Assembly (NCBI RefSeq): GCF_000178955.2
Contig: NC_016631.1
Span: 4,650,001-4,714,000, forward strand
Source of the DNA: Granulicella mallensis MP5ACTX8
GTDB lineage: Bacteria; Acidobacteriota; Terriglobia; Terriglobales; Acidobacteriaceae
Direction of reading: 5' to 3'
Length of the DNA stretch: 64,000 nt
The translations under genes and the position numbers were made by a program. The notes under the pieces are model-generated. The model had not been told where the DNA came from and did no database searches. It saw nothing but the letters and a program-made list of their open reading frames with translations. Of this stretch, positions 36,934-45,304 are shown piece after piece (positions within the stretch are counted from its first letter, which is position 1; each line of letters starts with the position of its first letter).

Positions 36934-37863
36934 CTACCCGGCGATCTTCAGCGTCCGCCCATGCCGGCAGACGATCGCCAGCCGTTCCGAACCCAGAATC
37001 TTCTTGGCCTGTCCGCGGGCATGGCTGGCCCAGGGCCCGGAGGGGTCCAGGCGAACATACGTCGTCCAGTGCCGCAACGCCCGCCGCGGCTCCTTGACCC
37101 GTTCATAGGCCAGCGCGAGGTTATAGTGCGCGTCCGCATACTGGGGAACGAGCTCCACGGCCCGCTCGTAGGCTGTAATGGCCTCGGCCAGGCGCTGCTG
37201 CTCATCCAGCACATTGCCAAGGTCGAAGAAGGCCAGCGCATACTCGGGATCGGCTTCGGTCGCCCGGCGGTAGAAGGCCTCCGCCGCCTCGTAATCGCGC
37301 GCGTTGTAGCGGATGGTGCCCAGGTTGATCGCCGCCGCCGCATGGTTCGGCTGCATCTCGAGAATCGTCTCGTAGAGCACCTTGGCATCGCCCAGCGTCT
37401 CGCCGCGCTCTTCCAGCCGCACCGCGCGCAGGAACATGTCCTGTACTTCATTGGAGAGCCGTGAAGGAGCCTGCCCGTTCGCTCGGACGATGAGCATTCC
37501 CGCACAGGGAGTCAGTTCAAAATCGAACGCCATCTGGCGCGTCACCGGGTTGACCAGCGCTCCCCACTGCCGGAAGGCCACTCCCGATCCCGAGCGTACC
37601 GCCGCAAACTCCTGCAGCGGATTGGCCATGCCAGCGACCTTCTGCATCGCGTCCACCGACCGCCGGATACTCTTCACGGAGATGCGGGTCGCGGTCAGAT
37701 CGCGCAGTTTGCGTAACTGTACGAGTTCGTCAAAGGAGTAATCGTCTGAAGAAGCCACCAGTCCGGCGCGCTCCCAGGTGGCAAGCTGGCGGGCTGGTAA
37801 GCGGAGGATGCGCAGAACGTCTTCTCGGCAGTATCGGCTCACGGCGCTCGTCTCTCGGTACAA
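36934..37863 (-). CDS. MerR-like HTH protein with C-terminal TPR repeats
   Basis: A 309-residue protein that begins at TTG 37863 or at GTG 37842. The first 75 residues resemble a MerR helix-turn-helix (YCREDVLRILRLPARQLATW, then YSFDELVQLRKLRDLTATRI). From residue about 165 there are three to four TPR repeats (YETILEMQPNHAAAAINLGT, AEAFYRRATEADPEYALAFF, AITAYERAVELVPQYADAHY). A regulator that recognises protein partners is inferred. It is the last intact gene before the tRNA scar. Confidence 0.82.
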   Translation of the reverse strand: MYRETSAVSRYCREDVLRILRLPARQLATWERAGLVASSDDYSFDELVQLRKLRDLTATRISVKSIRRSVDAMQKVAGMANPLQEFAAVRSGSGVAFRQWGALVNPVTRQMAFDFELTPCAGMLIVRANGQAPSRLSNEVQDMFLRAVRLEERGETLGDAKVLYETILEMQPNHAAAAINLGTIRYNARDYEAAEAFYRRATEADPEYALAFFDLGNVLDEQQRLAEAITAYERAVELVPQYADAHYNLALAYERVKEPRRALRHWTTYVRLDPSGPWASHARGQAKKILGSERLAIVCRHGRTLKIAG

Positions 37864-37996
37864 GGCTGCCGCCCCACGCGGCTAGACTCTGATGCGAGTA
37901 TGCGGGCCAACCCTCCGTCATTCAAGGGGGTTGTGAGGCTATACAGAAGATTTCAGTGGATATCTAGAACCAAAACAGGTTCAGGAGGGTAAAAAA

Positions 37997-38041
37997 TGGA
38001 GCCGACGAGCGGACTTGAACCGCTGACCTGCTGATTACGAA
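37997..38041 (-). tRNA. 3' fragment of tRNA-Thr(CGT), putative attachment site
   Basis: Read on the minus strand, the segment gives the anticodon loop TTCGTAA, the 3' anticodon stem, the variable loop, the T-arm (AGCGG-TTCAAGT-CCGCT), the 3' acceptor strand CGTCGGC, a discriminator T, and encoded CCA followed by a T-run. Everything 5' of the anticodon loop is missing; unrelated sequence lies there. It cannot be a working tRNA. Such 3' tRNA duplicates are left by tyrosine-recombinase elements that insert in tRNA genes. No complete copy is in the window. Confidence 0.88.
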
Positions 38042-38125
38042 ACGACCGGGTCTTGCGTAAGTTGTTGCGAGTTATAGAACGTTACAGGCGGTTTTGAGGT
38101 GTTTAGGGGCGTATCTGGAGCTGTC

Positions 38126-38147
38126 TGTACAGCAGTTGTACAGCAGT
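38126..38147. repeat. Tandem 11-bp repeat near the tRNA fragment
   Basis: TGTACAGCAGT occurs twice, back to back, 85 bases from the tRNA fragment. Short direct repeats next to attachment sites often bind integrase or excisionase; that role is inferred. Confidence 0.55.
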
Positions 38148-39009
38148 TTGACCTGGTGAATTAAGGTCATCGTGTCAACACTTATATCGTTATGCTCGAA
38201 GAATTCCTATTGTCTGCGCCTACATTTATGCATCACGCGACAGCGCAATAGGACCATGCGAGATTACCCGTTGGTGGCTTCGGCTCAGAAGTGACGAGAG
38301 CGAGCACGAACGAAAGCAGGAGAAGTCCAGGTTCCAGCGCCTTGCGACAAGAGACCGCAAGTAATGCGAATGTCATACCCATATAAGTTGTTAAATAATT
38401 AGCATGCACAGCAGGATTCGAACCTACGAGTTCCACTGTGACAGAAAAGTAGAAACTCGTAACCGTAAGAAACCAGGCGTAACGGGTGGCTCTCTGAGCG
38501 CCCTGAGGCACCATTAGGAACGCATATCGCACCCCCTATCGAACCCACGTCCTCTGTCCACCAAACCTCTGCCCTTCGACCACAGAATGGCCAGCGGAAC
38601 GGACTTTCAATCCCTTTGTTGACGATTTGCACGGCATCATCACTGCCGGGTCAATTCTTGCTGCAGCGACAGCCGCCCGTTCCTGACTAAGATTGTCCCC
38701 CAGGGATTCACGGGCGTTGCAAATAAAAGGGATATGTCTATTTTCCACATCGTTCCCCACACGCGAAATAAAGGTTGGTATTCTGATTTGCGGCAGTTTG
38801 GGGATATTTTCTGCGACCCCTGCAGCGGTGCAAGAAACTATCCTATAAGGATGTCGATCTGATCTTACGCAAGGAAGGCACATGCACAAAGGTCATCTTC
38901 GTCCAAAACTCCCCCACACAACCGGCCACCATATAGATGTATTGATCCAGTTCGGAGAACTTCCGAAGTGCGACGATGCGCCTGACGACTCATCAAGAAA
39001 GTAAGCAGG
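38148..39009. other. Gene-poor boundary region with decayed sequence
   Basis: No intact gene. One minus-strand frame (38233-38532) has a hydrophobic stretch (GMTFALLAVSCRKALEPGLL) that may be a fragment of a membrane protein. A T-arm-like segment (38411-38427) lies in the same frame. No integrase gene was found. The base composition is more AT-rich than in the core region. Confidence 0.5.
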
Positions 39010-39401
39010 TCAAACTCCCATCCCCCTCGTAAGAGTGGTGACGATATCGCGCACGGCTTCTCGATCGGATTGACTCAATCGAGAGAGCACCGTCAGTGCT
39101 GCTCCAAGCGACTCGAGCAGAACCTTTTCGTCTAAATCTGCTTGTTGAGAGCCAACTTCCACCGACATACGCCTGAGCGCTCCTCCATCGGGCGTGCCAT
39201 TCACTTGATTGCGAAGGGACAAGAGTGTCCCGGAGGAATCAGTGAGGCATCGGCAATGGTGTCCGTGGCTCGTGCCAGGAGATACGCAAGGCCAATCTGA
39301 TCACGCATTCCTACGGGAAGCACGCGCAGGGTGATGTAGAAAGATCGCGAGACACTTTTCAGGAGGGGGCCGAGAAGCACGGCACGAGCTGGATCAGGCA
39401 T
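39010..39401 (-). pseudogene. Truncated squalene/phytoene synthase remnant
   Basis: From ATG 39401 the frame encodes the N-terminus of a squalene synthase (LLGPLLKSVSRSFYITLRVL, then GLAYLLARATDTIADASLIP), then shifts. From about 39222 a second frame continues the same family (LSLRNQVNGTPDGGALRRM ... VLLESLGAALTVLSRLSQSD ... DIVTTLTRGMG) and stops at 39010, far short of the usual length of about 280-350 residues. A small deletion near 39215 plus loss of the C-terminal two thirds makes the gene nonfunctional. Full-length relatives make hopanoid or carotenoid precursors. Confidence 0.82.
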
Positions 39402-39543
39402 GAATTCTGGTAGTCATCCCTCCATCATTCTGCCGATAGACAAAGTTGCTGATAGTCATCTGGACAAGACAACTCAAGAAAACTATCGACGCTTAGTCCA
39501 CCACCCGGTCTGTCATCCCCAACTTCAACGCCTTAGCGCCAAG

Positions 39544-40506
39544 CTACTGGATGAGATGGAACCCATTATGTGTGCGATCACCGCATTTTGAAAGCTCAAA
39601 GACTTCCGCCAGTAACCCGTTGAATTCCGCAACGGCGGCCTTGCAATGGAGGTCATCGATATCGGCTATGGTCTTGCCGGAAACTGTGTATTTTGGTTTC
39701 GCGATTTTCTCGTTCCAGCCGGGTATGGAGACGCCAAGGTAACTGAAGAATTGCTTGTAGCTGATACGTGATGAAGCAAATGGGCAACCAAGCTTCTGTT
39801 CGATGTCATCTATCAATTTTCTTGTATCTGAAGAACCGCGGATTCTCTTTCGTTCCATGACAAGGACTGGCAAAATGACCAGTTTTTGGGGTGCTACTCT
39901 CTGGAATGCCTCGATGGCAAGATACGTTGCCTCGAGTTCCATGTAGGCCTGTGGGGTCGGGACAATCAATACATCTGCCTGATGCACGACGGAAGCACAG
40001 TAAGCGTAGTCGCTGGTATTGCAGTCAATGAGAATGCAATCGAACTCAGTGCGCACAGGCCACGACTTCCTAAAACAAGTATCGCTGGCCCGAAATGAAG
40101 TAATGGCGGGCAGTTCTGGCGGCCGTTCGGCTAGGAGCTCGTGCAACTGCCCGACAAAATCAAGGACGAGAACCGATTTGCCGGATTTGGCAAGGACACC
40201 TGCTAGATGCAGGCATAGCGTAGTCTTTGCAACTCCCCCCTTGAAATTCATGACTGCTATGACAAAAGGTGACGCGCTGCTCGAACCCTCGTGTCGAATG
40301 TCGGACTCAAAATCCGAGAGTTCAATACCTACGACCTCTGCCACTGACGCTAGAGTAGCAGCGTGACAAAACCCGGATTTCTCTATTCGATGGATTGTCT
40401 TAGTGCTCAGACCAGAGAGCTCTGCCAGTCTTGCGCACGACAAGCATCTTTGCCTACGCGCCCTTCGAACTACTTCGATTACTTTCTTTGGATCATAGCC
40501 ATGCAT
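39544..40506 (-). CDS. XRE-type HTH fused to a ParA/MinD-like ATPase
   Basis: A 320-residue protein. Residues about 5-70 form an XRE helix-turn-helix (RCLSCARLAELSGLSTKTIH), and from residue about 80 a ParA-type ATPase follows with the deviant Walker A MNFKGGVAKTT (residues 86-96), a Walker A' region SVLVLDFVGQ where the usual DxDxQ is changed, and DCILIDCNTSDYAY. ParA proteins segregate plasmids or position complexes and usually work with ParB. No parB neighbour is present. It is divergent from the NLR module; a regulatory or mobile-element role is inferred. Confidence 0.82.
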   Translation of the reverse strand: MHGYDPKKVIEVVRRARRQRCLSCARLAELSGLSTKTIHRIEKSGFCHAATLASVAEVVGIELSDFESDIRHEGSSSASPFVIAVMNFKGGVAKTTLCLHLAGVLAKSGKSVLVLDFVGQLHELLAERPPELPAITSFRASDTCFRKSWPVRTEFDCILIDCNTSDYAYCASVVHQADVLIVPTPQAYMELEATYLAIEAFQRVAPQKLVILPVLVMERKRIRGSSDTRKLIDDIEQKLGCPFASSRISYKQFFSYLGVSIPGWNEKIAKPKYTVSGKTIADIDDLHCKAAVAEFNGLLAEVFELSKCGDRTHNGFHLIQ

Positions 40507-40826
40507 AGGACAATAGTGGCACGGTAAATCTTTTCCGTGTAGAGCCAGTTTGCAGACAGTTTTGACATTGCCGATGAATGCTGAAGTGTTTTTCCGACGT
40601 CAGAAGTCTCAGATCCGAGCCTCGGACCAGACTGATCTCCCGATCAATCTCATCGTCACTCAGGCTTTCTCCGGCCGCGTCTGCAATGCGCTCCGGCCGC
40701 GTCTGCAATGCGCAAGTTCTCACGAAGACTTGCCTTTGGAGATCGGCCTCTTCTGCGTTGCGGATGGCAAGCTTTGCATTGGTGAGGCAAACAATGACAG
40801 CCTGAGAGGCAACAATCTCGGCCCTT
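40493..40826 (-). pseudogene. Decayed small ORF with a tandem duplication
   Basis: On the minus strand a protein-like frame runs from near 40826 (AEIVASQAVIVCLTNAKLAI, RNAEEADLQRQVFV) to 40493 (RIADAAGESLSDDEIDREIS) but has no convincing start codon. A 22-base duplication at 40669-40712 and an apparent one-base loss just upstream compensate each other in frame. The segment resembles short antitoxin-like proteins, but I cannot name the family. Probably a relic. Confidence 0.45.
40669..40712. repeat. Perfect 22-bp tandem duplication
   Basis: Two identical 22-base units (40669-40690 and 40691-40712; core ccggccgcgtctgcaatgcg). It falls inside the decayed minus-strand frame and shifts it by 22 bases. 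Confidence 0.9.
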
Positions 40827-40995
40827 CATGACCGCGGGAAGCCTATCGCGATCTGGTTTGAAGATAGGCTCAGAGGGGGTTATATTCAGCACCACTGCAG
40901 AACAGTGGGACGCAACCAGCAGAGAGATGACTCAAGCTACCTTTTAACCACGTCCTCACCGATAAACTAGACACTGTGTCCCGTAGGAGGGCGAT

Positions 40996-41391
40996 ATGGT
41001 CGAAACGATCATGGCAGCTTTGGTTGGTGCACTAGCGTCCGGAGCAAAAGACGGTCTGACAGACGTGGCGAAGAAGGGGGTTTCCGATGGCTACGAAAAA
41101 CTTAAGTCGGCCATCAAGCGCCACTCGGTCACGGGTGACGTCGCCGATGCCTTAGAGAAGGTTGAGGCCAAACCGGACTCCGAACCGCGGCGCGCAGTAT
41201 TGGCCGAGGAGTTGCAAGGCTCGAGAATCGGAGCGAACGACGAGGTTATCGCCCAGGCGAACAGCCTGTTGAATCTTGTGCGTGCCCTTCCAGGAAACAA
41301 TATAGGAGGGCAGGTAGCCCATGGCACTGGGATAGCTCAAGCCGACCGAAGCAGCGTTGCCAGCGTCACGATGACCGGTGATACGAACTAA
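40996..41391 (+). CDS. Small Bell-like effector with C-terminal amyloid-signalling motif
   Basis: A 131-residue protein with a strong AGGAGG ribosome-binding site five bases before the ATG. Residues 1-45 (VETIMAALVGALASGAKDGL, then TDVAKKGVSDGYEKLKSAIK) look like a short amphipathic helical domain of the kind described as Bell, a proposed membrane-active bacterial relative of fungal HeLo/HELL domains. A charged linker follows. Residues 106-128 (QVAHGTGIAQADRSSVASVT, then MTG) form a Gly/Ala/Ser-rich motif that is repeated at the N-terminus of the next protein. Its stop overlaps the next start (TAATG). The toxic effector role is inferred. Confidence 0.8.
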   Translation: MVETIMAALVGALASGAKDGLTDVAKKGVSDGYEKLKSAIKRHSVTGDVADALEKVEAKPDSEPRRAVLAEELQGSRIGANDEVIAQANSLLNLVRALPGNNIGGQVAHGTGIAQADRSSVASVTMTGDTN

Positions 41392-44300
41392 TGTCGGAAT
41401 CGCGAACCAACAACGAGCAGATCGCAAGCGGAGTCGGCATTGCGCAGGCTACCAATGGCGCGACGGCATCGGTGTCGATAGGCTTGTCAGCAGATGAAAC
41501 CGGAAACATTTTCGCGAAGATGATCGAGACTTTTGCGCGGACATTGCCGATAACTGGCGACGTGGTCCTGGCGATTCCAACGTTAAACGTGGAGGCGCCG
41601 CCTCCTCCCGAGCTACGACTGGAGCGCGCTACGCTCGAGCGACAGGCGCAGAAAGCGCTCAGTTCAGGTAAAGGGGTGTCGATTCACGGAGACATGGGTT
41701 CCGGGCGCACCGAACTGGCGAGAAGTCTGAGCATAGGGTATGGCCGCGTAGTGTGGTTGGATTTGCATGCGAACAAGCAAGTGCCTGCTGTGATGGCGCT
41801 TGAAATCGTACTGCGGGACCTGTCAGCCGACCTAATAACCGATAGCGATGCTGGCAGCAATCGCCTACTAGTCATCGACAACATCGACGACGCCATACTG
41901 GAGCCGGCATTTGAGGCCCGTATCAAGTCTTTGGCTAGCAAGGACACGTTTTTCGTTATCTTGGTTTCGCTGCATCCTCTTCCACGCAGTCTCTCAACTC
42001 TCTTCGAATGTGTTGAGGTGAATCGACTCGACGATCAAGAGATCCTGAAGCTCATGAAGCTGTATGGAGCACCGAAGGCCGTCTTTCGAGATGGCCTTCT
42101 AAATGTTGCCATCGGTGTGACGCATGGGATGCCGGACCTGGTTACTCTGCTCCTCAAAGATTGGCAGTCAAAAAGTTGGAATCTGGATGATGCCGCTTGG
42201 GAAGACACTCTCCGCTCGAACTACGCGAAAGATCTGCGCGCAGAGACTCAACGCCGGTTGCTGGCAACACAAGCGCCGGGGTCTCGAGACCTGCTGTATC
42301 GTCTCACACTGCTCAATCGCGACTTTAGCGAAAAGGAAGCAATCGCGATTGCCGAGATCGAGCCGACGATTGATCGTGCGCGCGAGCGTCTGTATTCGCT
42401 AAGCGGTAATTGGTTGCACCGCATCAAGAAGGACCGGTGGCGCACATCACCACTTCTTGCCGGTTCGGGGGACGGCAACCTGTCACGCCCGATCAGGAAG
42501 GAGATCCACTCCTCTGCCGTCCTATGGGTGTTAGCCAAGGGCACCCTGAATCAGTTCGATGTGTCCGAAGCGATTACCCACTTGATGCAAGCAGAACGAT
42601 GGAACGAAGCCGCGATGGTGTATATTCGTGCGCTCGACGCGTTGCGCCTGGCTGGGGTCGATGTCCACGCGGGTATGCTATTGTCCCTTTGGAAGAGCCT
42701 GCCTTTACCGAAGGAGATGGCTCTTTGGCTGAGAATATTCATACGAGGTCTACAGGTCATCAATGGCCTTCGCCGAAATGAAGGCCATCAGCCCGCGCTG
42801 GAAGACCTCGTCTCGCTGATAGCAGATGCCCGTGAGCAACGAGACCAGATGTCGGTTTTCGCGGTTTCCGGTCTCATTGCGATGAAGTACATCGAGAAAG
42901 AACCAGGCAAAGCGCTCCCTTTCATCGCGAGTGCTCTACGGGCGGAACGGGACGGTCCCGCCGAATTGCGGCGTGAGTTGAAGGACCACAAAGCCTCGGA
43001 ACTCTTCTGGGGCGCTGCGATGAGAATAAAAACCCGTGCGGACGTTCTCGCATGGATGGCTGAGGTAAATGAATTAAGTAACGACGAGCGGAACGGTTTA
43101 ATGATCGCGGAATATGCCGAGCCTTCAGCGATGAGAATGTTCGACTCTTTGTGGTCCATCGAACAGGAAAAGGCTGGCGATCAACGAGACTGGCAGAGTG
43201 TTCTCGACTGTTTGAAGCGGTGCGAAGAGATTGCTTCGGACTGGAAGACACCCCTGGTATCGGCGTGTATCTTGAGGTCTCAGCTTTCCGTTCGGATCGT
43301 GCATTTGAAGGAGACGGATTCACCGCAGATTGAGGCAGAGCGATTCTACGGCGCGAATGAGTCGCACGAACTCGCGCAGTTCATCGTGTCGGACGGCTTG
43401 GCAACTTGGCTCATCGACATTGATCGGTGGGACCTTGCGTCGACATGGGTGACGCGCGCCTACCGCTTCGATAAACCGGACTTCCCATTGCATCAACAGC
43501 TCAATGCATTGCGCTATGGGCATCTTCTTCTACGCGAAGGCGCGCCGTCGGCGGTTCCCTTTGAACGTGCAATCGCGATTGGGAACTCCAGCGAGGACCT
43601 CACGTTGTTCAATCAGCTCAAGGCGCGCGCGGAGTTGGCTACGTTCTTTTGGAAGACTGGCCAGATCGGTGAGCTTTTTGCGACTTGGTCGGATGTTGTG
43701 CGCGGCTTGCTTGAACATCGTGAAGATGATGAACGCTGGAAGAACTTCTTCATGTTGGCGGCAAACAACATGTCATTTTACTCGTCGGCGCTTGCCCGGA
43801 CCCAAGTTGACGAAGACTTGGTGACGGAACCGCGCCCAGGCATGTTTATCGGCGGAGTCCAATCTCTCTCCAGCCGTTATCGACCCGGATTGGTTTTTCT
43901 CATGCCAGGCGGCATGGCTCAGTGGGCGGACGAACTGGGGAAAGAGCGCGAAGCAGCAGAATGGGCGGGGATTACGGAGAAAATCGGGGGGAAGACCTCG
44001 GGGAGCGCTTTGGCTCAGATGTACCAGATGCACGCGATTCCTCTCGATGTACGGGAGCACCGTTTCATCGATGCGTTACGGCATGCGAACGAAACGGCCC
44101 TAGGGATGCTGTGTGATCTTCCCGTTGAGCTCTCTGAGGAGCGACAGGCCGAATTGGCGACAGCCAATACTAGAAGGAAAACGCAGAAGCCGTTCTCAAG
44201 GCTGGCACGACTTCATTTAGGGCTCTTTCCAGTGCTGCTGGAGATGAGCATCGGTGCAGAGCAGACACCTGCAGAAGTGCGCAAGGAGATCGAAGGGCTT

Positions 44301-44801
44301 CAAGACGAAGCGGAGAAACTGAGAGAGGATGACCCGGAGATTTGGGGAATTGGGCTCGATGTCCTGGCTGAAATCCTTGAGGGGCGACTGCGGTGGCAGC
44401 AGATTCAGGGGGCCCCTCCTGTCGGCAAGGATGGGCAAGCGGACATCAGGGTTCTGCTTCGCGCGTTCGGTCTCTGGGTGATCGCGGCAGATTCTGCGGA
44501 GCGCCTCCTGGTCGTACAGGCCTCTTGCATTCCTTATCTTTCGGTCTACTTCCCGCAGATGGGTCAGATTGGTACAACGATCGCAATCTCTATCGCAAGG
44601 ATGTGGGCCGCAAAGATCGAACACAGTCCCTACCACTTCCGCCGACCATCCGAGACGGTCGCACAGATTCAGTCGTTGGCTTCTGAAGCGCGGATCGGTG
44701 AGATGATGCTCGTTCTCGCCGATTCAATTGGAGTTGGAACCGATGGTGAAACCCGCGAGCAATTCAAACACTACCGTCTGAGGAAACCCATAGCTGCTTG
44801 A
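41391..44801 (+). CDS. NLR-like STAND NTPase with N-terminal amyloid-signalling motif
   Basis: A 1,136-residue protein. Residues 10-31 (QIASGVGIAQATNGATASVS, then IG) match the C-terminal motif of the preceding small protein. From about residue 80 a STAND/NB-ARC-like ATPase follows. Walker A is GDMGSGRTE (100-108), with arginine in place of the usual lysine. Walker B is LLVIDNIDD (159-167), and a GxP-type motif is GMPDLV (246-251). After a winged-helix-like region the C-terminal 700 residues are helical and TPR-like, probably the sensor. NLR proteins of this layout sense a trigger, oligomerise and seed amyloid folding of the partner effector. Confidence 0.83.
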   Translation: MSESRTNNEQIASGVGIAQATNGATASVSIGLSADETGNIFAKMIETFARTLPITGDVVLAIPTLNVEAPPPPELRLERATLERQAQKALSSGKGVSIHGDMGSGRTELARSLSIGYGRVVWLDLHANKQVPAVMALEIVLRDLSADLITDSDAGSNRLLVIDNIDDAILEPAFEARIKSLASKDTFFVILVSLHPLPRSLSTLFECVEVNRLDDQEILKLMKLYGAPKAVFRDGLLNVAIGVTHGMPDLVTLLLKDWQSKSWNLDDAAWEDTLRSNYAKDLRAETQRRLLATQAPGSRDLLYRLTLLNRDFSEKEAIAIAEIEPTIDRARERLYSLSGNWLHRIKKDRWRTSPLLAGSGDGNLSRPIRKEIHSSAVLWVLAKGTLNQFDVSEAITHLMQAERWNEAAMVYIRALDALRLAGVDVHAGMLLSLWKSLPLPKEMALWLRIFIRGLQVINGLRRNEGHQPALEDLVSLIADAREQRDQMSVFAVSGLIAMKYIEKEPGKALPFIASALRAERDGPAELRRELKDHKASELFWGAAMRIKTRADVLAWMAEVNELSNDERNGLMIAEYAEPSAMRMFDSLWSIEQEKAGDQRDWQSVLDCLKRCEEIASDWKTPLVSACILRSQLSVRIVHLKETDSPQIEAERFYGANESHELAQFIVSDGLATWLIDIDRWDLASTWVTRAYRFDKPDFPLHQQLNALRYGHLLLREGAPSAVPFERAIAIGNSSEDLTLFNQLKARAELATFFWKTGQIGELFATWSDVVRGLLEHREDDERWKNFFMLAANNMSFYSSALARTQVDEDLVTEPRPGMFIGGVQSLSSRYRPGLVFLMPGGMAQWADELGKEREAAEWAGITEKIGGKTSGSALAQMYQMHAIPLDVREHRFIDALRHANETALGMLCDLPVELSEERQAELATANTRRKTQKPFSRLARLHLGLFPVLLEMSIGAEQTPAEVRKEIEGLQDEAEKLREDDPEIWGIGLDVLAEILEGRLRWQQIQGAPPVGKDGQADIRVLLRAFGLWVIAADSAERLLVVQASCIPYLSVYFPQMGQIGTTIAISIARMWAAKIEHSPYHFRRPSETVAQIQSLASEARIGEMMLVLADSIGVGTDGETREQFKHYRLRKPIAA

Positions 44802-44804
44802 GAT

Positions 44805-45139
44805 TCAGCGTTGCCGCCCAATCAGGACAAAGCCTTTGGCGAGACGGTTCCGACCGGACACAGGGATATTTGCGTCCTCGGCAATCTCCGACCAATTGTC
44901 GATGGCCAGGTTGACATCGGACAAGGTGTTCTCGGCTCGTCTCACTCCAAAACGGTCAGCCACTTCCAGCAGGTCCTCTTGGGTAATGCCGCTAAATTTT
45001 TCGCTCACACTCATTTGGTGCTGATAGGTCCATTCGCCGGTGGGATTGTAGGCATGGGTTACATCATAGGCAGGAGAGAGTGCCCAAGATTGGCCTTCTC
45101 GGAGGAGAAAGCCAATCCTCTTGGTGTGATCAGCTAGTG
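44805..45139 (-). pseudogene. C-terminal fragment of a HipA-like kinase
   Basis: The minus-strand frame encodes only the end of a HipA protein: DHTKRIGFLL, then SWALSPAYDVTHAYNPTGEW, then GITQEDLLEVADRFGVRRAE, which are typical HipA C-terminal stretches. Upstream the frame meets a stop near 45160, and the kinase N-terminus is absent. Only an in-frame ATG at 45014 could start translation. It is of a different HipA subgroup from the intact copy at 59.2 kb. A relic of a lost toxin-antitoxin pair. Confidence 0.8.
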
Positions 45140-45304
45140 GTCGGCGATAGTCATTTCTGAGTCATCCGCGATACTGGACTGTAGGTTGGAGCATGGCCGG
45201 TTCCGGGAAGCGTGAACAATTCGCTCGCTGCCAGACTTACCGCTCGGAGTCGAGGTCTCCATCTCATGGAAACCACACATTTCGACGAAGAGGAATCAAC
45301 CTGA

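Noticed and set aside
38411..38427. T-arm-like sequence (GGTTCGAATCC on the minus strand) that could indicate a second tRNA
   Set aside because: No acceptor stem, D-arm or CCA can be fitted around it. It may be a relic of another attachment event but is not a tRNA gene.
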